Below, piece after piece: positions 5,745 through 8,683 of a stretch of 8,683 bases of DNA (position 1 is its first letter; each line of letters opens with the position of its first letter). The notes below the pieces were generated by a model. That model was given only the letters and a program-made list of their open reading frames with translations, made no database searches and was not told where the DNA came from. Source of the stretch: a bacterium UBP10_UBA1149. Lineage in GTDB: Bacteria; Desulfobacterota; Binatia; UBA1149. A program made the translations under genes and the position numbers. The stretch is from positions 5,120 to 13,802 of the forward strand of contig DBZX01000009.1 of the NCBI GenBank assembly GCA_002311335.1, given 5' to 3'.

Positions 5745-6467
5745 ATGATGAATTTACTGCTTAGGGGCATAGCCGTGACTGCCGTGACAACAGCCATGCT
5801 GTTGGCCGGGGGAGTGCATATCGCCGATGCCGGGGGCTCGATTACCGGCACCGTGAGCTTTGAAGGAGACGCCCCCTCCAGAAGGCCTATCAGGATGTCT
5901 GCTGACCCCGCCTGTGATGCTGCCAACCCCGACGGGCGACTCGGCGATGCGATACTGATTGCCGACGGCAAGGTACAGAACGTTTTCGTTTACCTGAAAG
6001 AAGGCGTGACCGGCACCTTCGAAAAGCCCACCGAAATGCTCAAGATCGACCAGAAAGGCTGCATGTACTCGCCGCGGATAGTGGGAACAATGGTCGGGCA
6101 GACGATCGAAATCACCAACAGCGACTCGACTCTCCACAACGTTCACTCAATGCCCAAGGAGAGCAAGCAGTTTAACCAAGCGATGCCCATCAAGGGGATG
6201 AAAATCAAGAAGAGATTTACCGCCGCCGAGATCATGGTGCGAGTAAAGTGCGACGTGCACCCGTGGATGGCCGCCTGGGTCGGCGTACTCGATCACCCAT
6301 TCTTCGCGGTCTCTGCAGCCGACGGCAGCTTTACGATCGAAAACGTACCTGCCGGAACCTACACCGTCGAAGCCTGGCACGAGAAATTCGGCACCCGCAC
6401 TGCGAGCGTCACTGTTTCCGAGGGCGGAAGCGTCGGTTCGGACTTCAGCTTCGCGAGGGCGAACTGA
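5745..6467 (+). CDS. Exported cupredoxin-like copper protein with C-terminal carboxypeptidase-regulatory-like domain
   Basis: A 240-residue protein with a clear Sec signal peptide: positive Arg7, a hydrophobic core and a probable cut after ADA at residue 29. There is no lipobox, so it is periplasmic and soluble. The middle, about 110-183, has the cupredoxin pattern: GQTIEITNSDSTLHNVHS with His131 (and His134), then KCDVHPWM with Cys169, His172 and Met175. This ligand set (His, Cys, His, Met) is that of a type 1 copper site. It is not the two-cysteine CuA site of oxidase subunit II. Two further cysteines, Cys57 (SADPAC) and Cys106, may form a disulfide. Residues about 185-240 (DGSFTIENVPAGTYTVEAWH) form a small beta-sandwich of the carboxypeptidase-regulatory/CNA-B type. 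I infer a role in periplasmic electron transfer or copper handling linked to the heme A genes that follow. A strong hairpin separates it from them. Its biochemical role is not established. Confidence 0.85.
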   Translation: MMNLLLRGIAVTAVTTAMLLAGGVHIADAGGSITGTVSFEGDAPSRRPIRMSADPACDAANPDGRLGDAILIADGKVQNVFVYLKEGVTGTFEKPTEMLKIDQKGCMYSPRIVGTMVGQTIEITNSDSTLHNVHSMPKESKQFNQAMPIKGMKIKKRFTAAEIMVRVKCDVHPWMAAWVGVLDHPFFAVSAADGSFTIENVPAGTYTVEAWHEKFGTRTASVTVSEGGSVGSDFSFARAN

Positions 6468-6472
6468 CCCTG

Positions 6473-6514
6473 CTCGTAACCCGGCCCGGCCCTCGGTCGG
6501 CCCGGGTTACCGAG
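6473..6514 (+). terminator. Strong GC-rich stem-loop between the cupredoxin gene and the heme A operon
   Basis: GTAACCCGG (6476-6484) pairs perfectly with CCGGGTTAC (6502-6510). It extends outward by CTC (6473-6475) with GAG (6512-6514) across a one-base bulge, and inside the loop by a short GCC/GGC. It begins 6 nt after the cupredoxin stop codon. No T-run follows (CGAGCGG), so termination would be incomplete. It could act as a partial terminator or as a barrier protecting the upstream mRNA from 3' exonucleases, giving more cupredoxin than heme A enzymes. Confidence 0.55.
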
Positions 6515-6536
6515 CGGTGGATCGGGGCCGGCTGAA

Positions 6537-6704
6537 GTGTCCGCCGTCTTTTCGCTCAGCTGCGCCGCCTTCCTGTTACTCACCGCCACTATACTGACCC
6601 GGATACTCAGGCCCGGCACCCCAGAAATCCCGTCTCAACTAGCGTGGACACTGAGCCCCGTGGTGATCGTCCTCATCGTCGCGCTGATGTTCCAAGCGGG
6701 TTAG
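6537..6704 (+). CDS. Two-helix membrane protein resembling the cytochrome oxidase subunit II membrane hairpin
   Basis: A 55-residue frame starting at GTG 6537, with GGGG (6524-6527) 9 nt upstream. Helix 1 spans about residues 2-23 (VFSLSCAAFLLLTATIL). A short charged loop, TRILRPGTPEIPSQ, follows. Helix 2 spans about residues 35-53 (LAWTLSPVVIVLIVALMF), then the sequence ends. The loop and the start of helix 2 resemble the stretch of oxidase subunit II that reads roughly LEIxWTxxPxxIL at its second membrane helix. No copper domain follows: the stop comes right after helix 2. It ends 7 nt before the ctaA start, so translation is probably coupled and the protein probably belongs to the oxidase-assembly operon. 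It may be a vestigial or specialised subunit-II-like piece, or an unrelated small subunit. Short frames can arise by chance, but the two clean helices and tight spacing favour a real gene. Confidence 0.6.
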   Translation: MSAVFSLSCAAFLLLTATILTRILRPGTPEIPSQLAWTLSPVVIVLIVALMFQAG

Positions 6705-6711
6705 GGCCAAG

Positions 6712-7638
6712 GTGAGCGAGTTATCGACAGGCAACCTTCCCGACCGTAAAATTCGCGTACTCGCGGTAGCCGCCCTTCTGATGGCCTTCGTTCTCGTTGT
6801 CGCCGGTGGACTGGTAACCAGCCGGGACGCGGGCCTGGCCGTGCCCGACTGGCCGCTTTCCTACGGCGGCATCAACCCTCCCCGCTGGTATGAAATCGAC
6901 AAGGTGCGCACCGAGCACGGGCATCGCTTGATTGCCGCCTCCGTGGCCGTCGTGACCTGCCTGCTCGGGCTGGCCCTGTACCGTAACGACACGCGCAAGT
7001 ACGCCCGTACTCTTGGCCTGGCCGCCATTGCCGCCGTGCTGGCCCAGGCGCTGATGGGAGGGTTGAGAGTAATCTGGCTGTCGCTGGACCTGGCCATGGT
7101 TCACGGTTGGTTTGGACAGGCCTTCTTCGGAATCCTGGCGGCCATTGTCACCGTCACTTCGCCCTCCTGGGTGAACGATGAAGCGCTGGAGGACCACACG
7201 CCGCTGCAGCGCCCGGGTATCATCATGTTGAGCCTGATAGGCCTCCAGTTGGCTATCGGGGTATCTCTTCGCCACATGCCCGGTTCGGCGGGCGTCCTGG
7301 GGCACCCATTGTTTTACCTGCACCTGCTTATCGGTTTGAGCATACTCTTCGCTTCGCTCAGGCTGGCCAGGCAGGCAAGCCGAACAGGGGGGCCCGCTGG
7401 ACGAACCACCCGGCGATTATGCGGGGTGCTGTGGCTGCAGGTAGGCCTGGGTATCGCTACCGCCACGCTGCTGCAGCTGAGCGGGCAGGAAGGAAGCGCA
7501 GGGCTCGCACTCTCGTGGCTTCCAACGCTCCACGTCGCGGTAGGTGCCGGCGCCCTGGGGCTGGCGGTCGCCGGGCTGCTGTACGCCTACAGACCTCCTC
7601 TACAGCGGGATGAGCAGCTGGCGGCGGATCTCAACTGA
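6712..7638 (+). CDS. ctaA: Heme A synthase (COX15/CtaA family)
   Basis: An integral membrane enzyme that oxidises the C8 methyl of heme O to the formyl group of heme A, the cofactor of aa3-type oxidases. It has 308 residues with about eight hydrophobic helices in two similar halves. The conserved heme-ligand histidines are present: Glu68 with His71 (EHGHR), His131 (LAMVHG), His204 (LHLLIG) and His274 (LHVAVG). The first external loop carries GLAVPDWPLSYGG, the family signature, but lacks the cysteine pair seen in Bacillus CtaA; the only cysteines (83 and 237) are outside that loop. The start is GTG 6712; the next Met (24) would delete half of helix 1. The GGG at 6704-6706 is a weak ribosome-binding site, consistent with coupling to the small gene that ends at 6704. 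The stop overlaps the ctaB start by one base (TGATG). Confidence 0.94.
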   Translation: MSELSTGNLPDRKIRVLAVAALLMAFVLVVAGGLVTSRDAGLAVPDWPLSYGGINPPRWYEIDKVRTEHGHRLIAASVAVVTCLLGLALYRNDTRKYARTLGLAAIAAVLAQALMGGLRVIWLSLDLAMVHGWFGQAFFGILAAIVTVTSPSWVNDEALEDHTPLQRPGIIMLSLIGLQLAIGVSLRHMPGSAGVLGHPLFYLHLLIGLSILFASLRLARQASRTGGPAGRTTRRLCGVLWLQVGLGIATATLLQLSGQEGSAGLALSWLPTLHVAVGAGALGLAVAGLLYAYRPPLQRDEQLAADLN

Positions 7639-8546
7639 TGCCCGACGTAGCAGCCGTAGAAAGATCGCCTGCCGGCCCCGAACGCGGTCGCGGTTCGGTG
7701 TACCTTGAACTGACCAAGCCTCGCATCGTCGCCATGGTGGTTTTGACCGTGCTGGTCGGCTACCTCGCGGTCACCGGGCTGCAAGACTTCGAGACCGCCA
7801 TGCTGCTGCACGTAGTTATTGGCACCTGCCTGTCCTGCTCGGGCGCGGGCGCTCTCAACCAGTACCTCGAGCGCAGCAGTGACGGGCTCATGGCGAGGAC
7901 GCGCTTTCGGCCGCTGCCCGCGCACCTTATAAGCGAGAAATCGGGATTGGCTTTCGGTGTCATCACCTCCGTTGTCGGTGTGGGCTACCTGCTGGCCTTC
8001 GTCAACCCGGCGGCGGCACTGGTCAACACCGTTACCCTGGTTTCCTACCTCGCGATCTACACGCCGTTGAAGAAATCCTCGAGCCTGTCGACCCTGATCG
8101 GGGCAATCCCGGGTGCTCTTCCGCCCGTGATCGGCTGCGCAGCAGCGGGCGATGCGCTGGGTCGAGAGTCCCTTCTTCTTTTTTCAATTCTTTTTCTCTG
8201 GCAAGTCCCCCACTTTCTTGCCATCGGACTTATCCACCGAGACGATTACAGGAACGCTGGTTTTCCGACCCTGCAGGGCATCGACAGCGACGGCAGTGCG
8301 TCGGGACGGCAGATGGTTCTTTATTCCGCCGCCCTGCTGCCCGTGACCCTGGCTGTGGGGAGCGCCGGCTACTCGGGGCCTGTTTTCTTTGCCTCTGCCC
8401 TGGCCCTCGGCCTGGCCTACCTGGCGGCTTCGGTGTCGGCGGCAAAAAATCCCGACCAGCTGCAAGCCAGGCGCCTGCTTCTATGCTCGGTGGCCTACCT
8501 GCCCTTGCTGCTGGCGTCCTACCTGTTAGACAGGGTGGCAACGTGA
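7638..8546 (+). CDS. ctaB: Protoheme IX farnesyltransferase (heme O synthase)
   Basis: A UbiA-family membrane prenyltransferase that attaches farnesyl from FPP to heme B, making heme O, the substrate of CtaA. It has 302 residues and many hydrophobic helices. The first diphosphate/Mg motif is NQYLERSSD (74-82) followed by LMARTRFRPLP. The spacing N-x3-E-x3-D is normal, but Glu78 replaces the usual Asp. The second conserved region YTPLKKSSSLSTLIGAIPGA (141-160) continues with LPPVIG, then WQVPHF (188-193) and RDDYRNAGFPTL (201-212), all family signatures. ATG 7638 overlaps the ctaA stop, with GGCGG (7622-7626) as a ribosome-binding site. The stop overlaps the following ABC gene by 4 nt. The FPP substrate comes from the isoprenoid pathway served by IspE in the same window, although the genes are not linked in an operon. 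Confidence 0.95.
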   Translation: MPDVAAVERSPAGPERGRGSVYLELTKPRIVAMVVLTVLVGYLAVTGLQDFETAMLLHVVIGTCLSCSGAGALNQYLERSSDGLMARTRFRPLPAHLISEKSGLAFGVITSVVGVGYLLAFVNPAAALVNTVTLVSYLAIYTPLKKSSSLSTLIGAIPGALPPVIGCAAAGDALGRESLLLFSILFLWQVPHFLAIGLIHRDDYRNAGFPTLQGIDSDGSASGRQMVLYSAALLPVTLAVGSAGYSGPVFFASALALGLAYLAASVSAAKNPDQLQARRLLLCSVAYLPLLLASYLLDRVAT

Positions 8547-8683
8547 CGCCGCCCACACACGACACTGAAGAAAACCCGTTGCTCGAAGTTAAAAACCTGT
8601 CCTATTCATACGGGGACACGGTAGCTCTCGACGATGTATCGTTCTCCGTACAGCCGGGGGAGATCTTCGGCCTGCTCGGGCCT
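8543..8683 (+). CDS. ABC transporter ATP-binding protein (5' part, cut by window end)
   Basis: Only the first 47 residues are in the window. They start at GTG 8543, which overlaps the ctaB stop as GTGA, with AGGGTGG (8532-8538) as ribosome-binding site. After a hydrophilic leader the text LLEVKNLSYSYGDTVALDDV is the standard first strand and A-loop region (Tyr in YSYG stacks on ATP adenine). SFSVQPGEIFGLLGP leads into the Walker A motif, which is cut off after GLLGP. The form GEIFGLLGP is typical of ABC-2-type exporters of the NosF/CcmA/DrrA kind. Position directly after ctaAB suggests a transporter co-expressed for oxidase assembly, possibly with a membrane partner just beyond the window. 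The substrate is unknown. Confidence 0.9.
   Translation, partial: MTPPTHDTEENPLLEVKNLSYSYGDTVALDDVSFSVQPGEIFGLLGP

Noticed and set aside
8166..8202. A pyrimidine-rich stretch with T-runs that looks like a terminator tail
   Set aside because: It lies inside ctaB, encoding LLLFSILFLW in a membrane helix, and no stable hairpin precedes it.
1..8683. Insertion sequences, prophage, CRISPR repeats, toxin-antitoxin or defence genes
   Set aside because: I looked for repeats, transposase or nuclease motifs on both strands and found none. All long frames are explained by housekeeping or metabolic genes.

Overview
This is a GC-rich bacterial chromosomal window made almost entirely of housekeeping and metabolic genes. 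I see no insertion sequence, phage gene, CRISPR array or plasmid function. The heme A genes (ctaA, ctaB) point to a respiring organism with an aa3-type terminal oxidase. MEP-pathway isoprenoid synthesis (ispE) with tRNA-Gln directly after it is an arrangement I associate with deltaproteobacterial-grade lineages (Desulfobacterota, Myxococcota, Binatota-like). That placement is an inference from gene order and protein style, not a demonstrated assignment.

Layout. (1) 9-943, minus strand: ispE, then tRNA-Gln(TTG) starting on the very next base after the ispE stop codon. (2) 1018-2635, plus strand: an inositol-monophosphatase-family protein (SuhB type), tRNA-Arg(CCG), rpsU (ribosomal protein S21) with a candidate promoter, and a 60-residue zinc-ribbon protein followed by a terminator-like hairpin. 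(3) 2757-3368, plus: cysC, a stand-alone adenylylsulfate kinase. It converges with (4) 3384-5587, minus: a glutamine-synthetase-family enzyme of the gamma-glutamyl-amide type (PuuA/GlnA4-like) followed 17 nt later by a short-chain dehydrogenase. The pair probably acts in catabolism or modification of an amine or amino alcohol. (5) 5588-5744: a divergent control region where outward-facing -10 boxes overlap, next to an inverted repeat. (6) 5745-8683, plus: a respiratory module. It holds an exported copper-binding cupredoxin-like protein, a strong hairpin, a 55-residue two-helix membrane protein resembling the membrane hairpin of cytochrome oxidase subunit II, ctaA (heme A synthase), ctaB (heme O synthase) and the start of an ABC transporter ATPase cut by the window edge.

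How the genes work together. Genes from 6537 onward are packed tightly: a 7-nt gap, then a 1-nt overlap, then a 4-nt overlap. This indicates one operon supplying heme O and heme A, and probably further assembly factors, for a heme-copper oxidase. The cupredoxin protein just upstream may handle copper or electrons in the same context but is separated by a strong hairpin. No wholly new system is evident. The most worthwhile unexplained items are the mini subunit-II-like protein with its cupredoxin neighbour, and the overlapping divergent promoter region.
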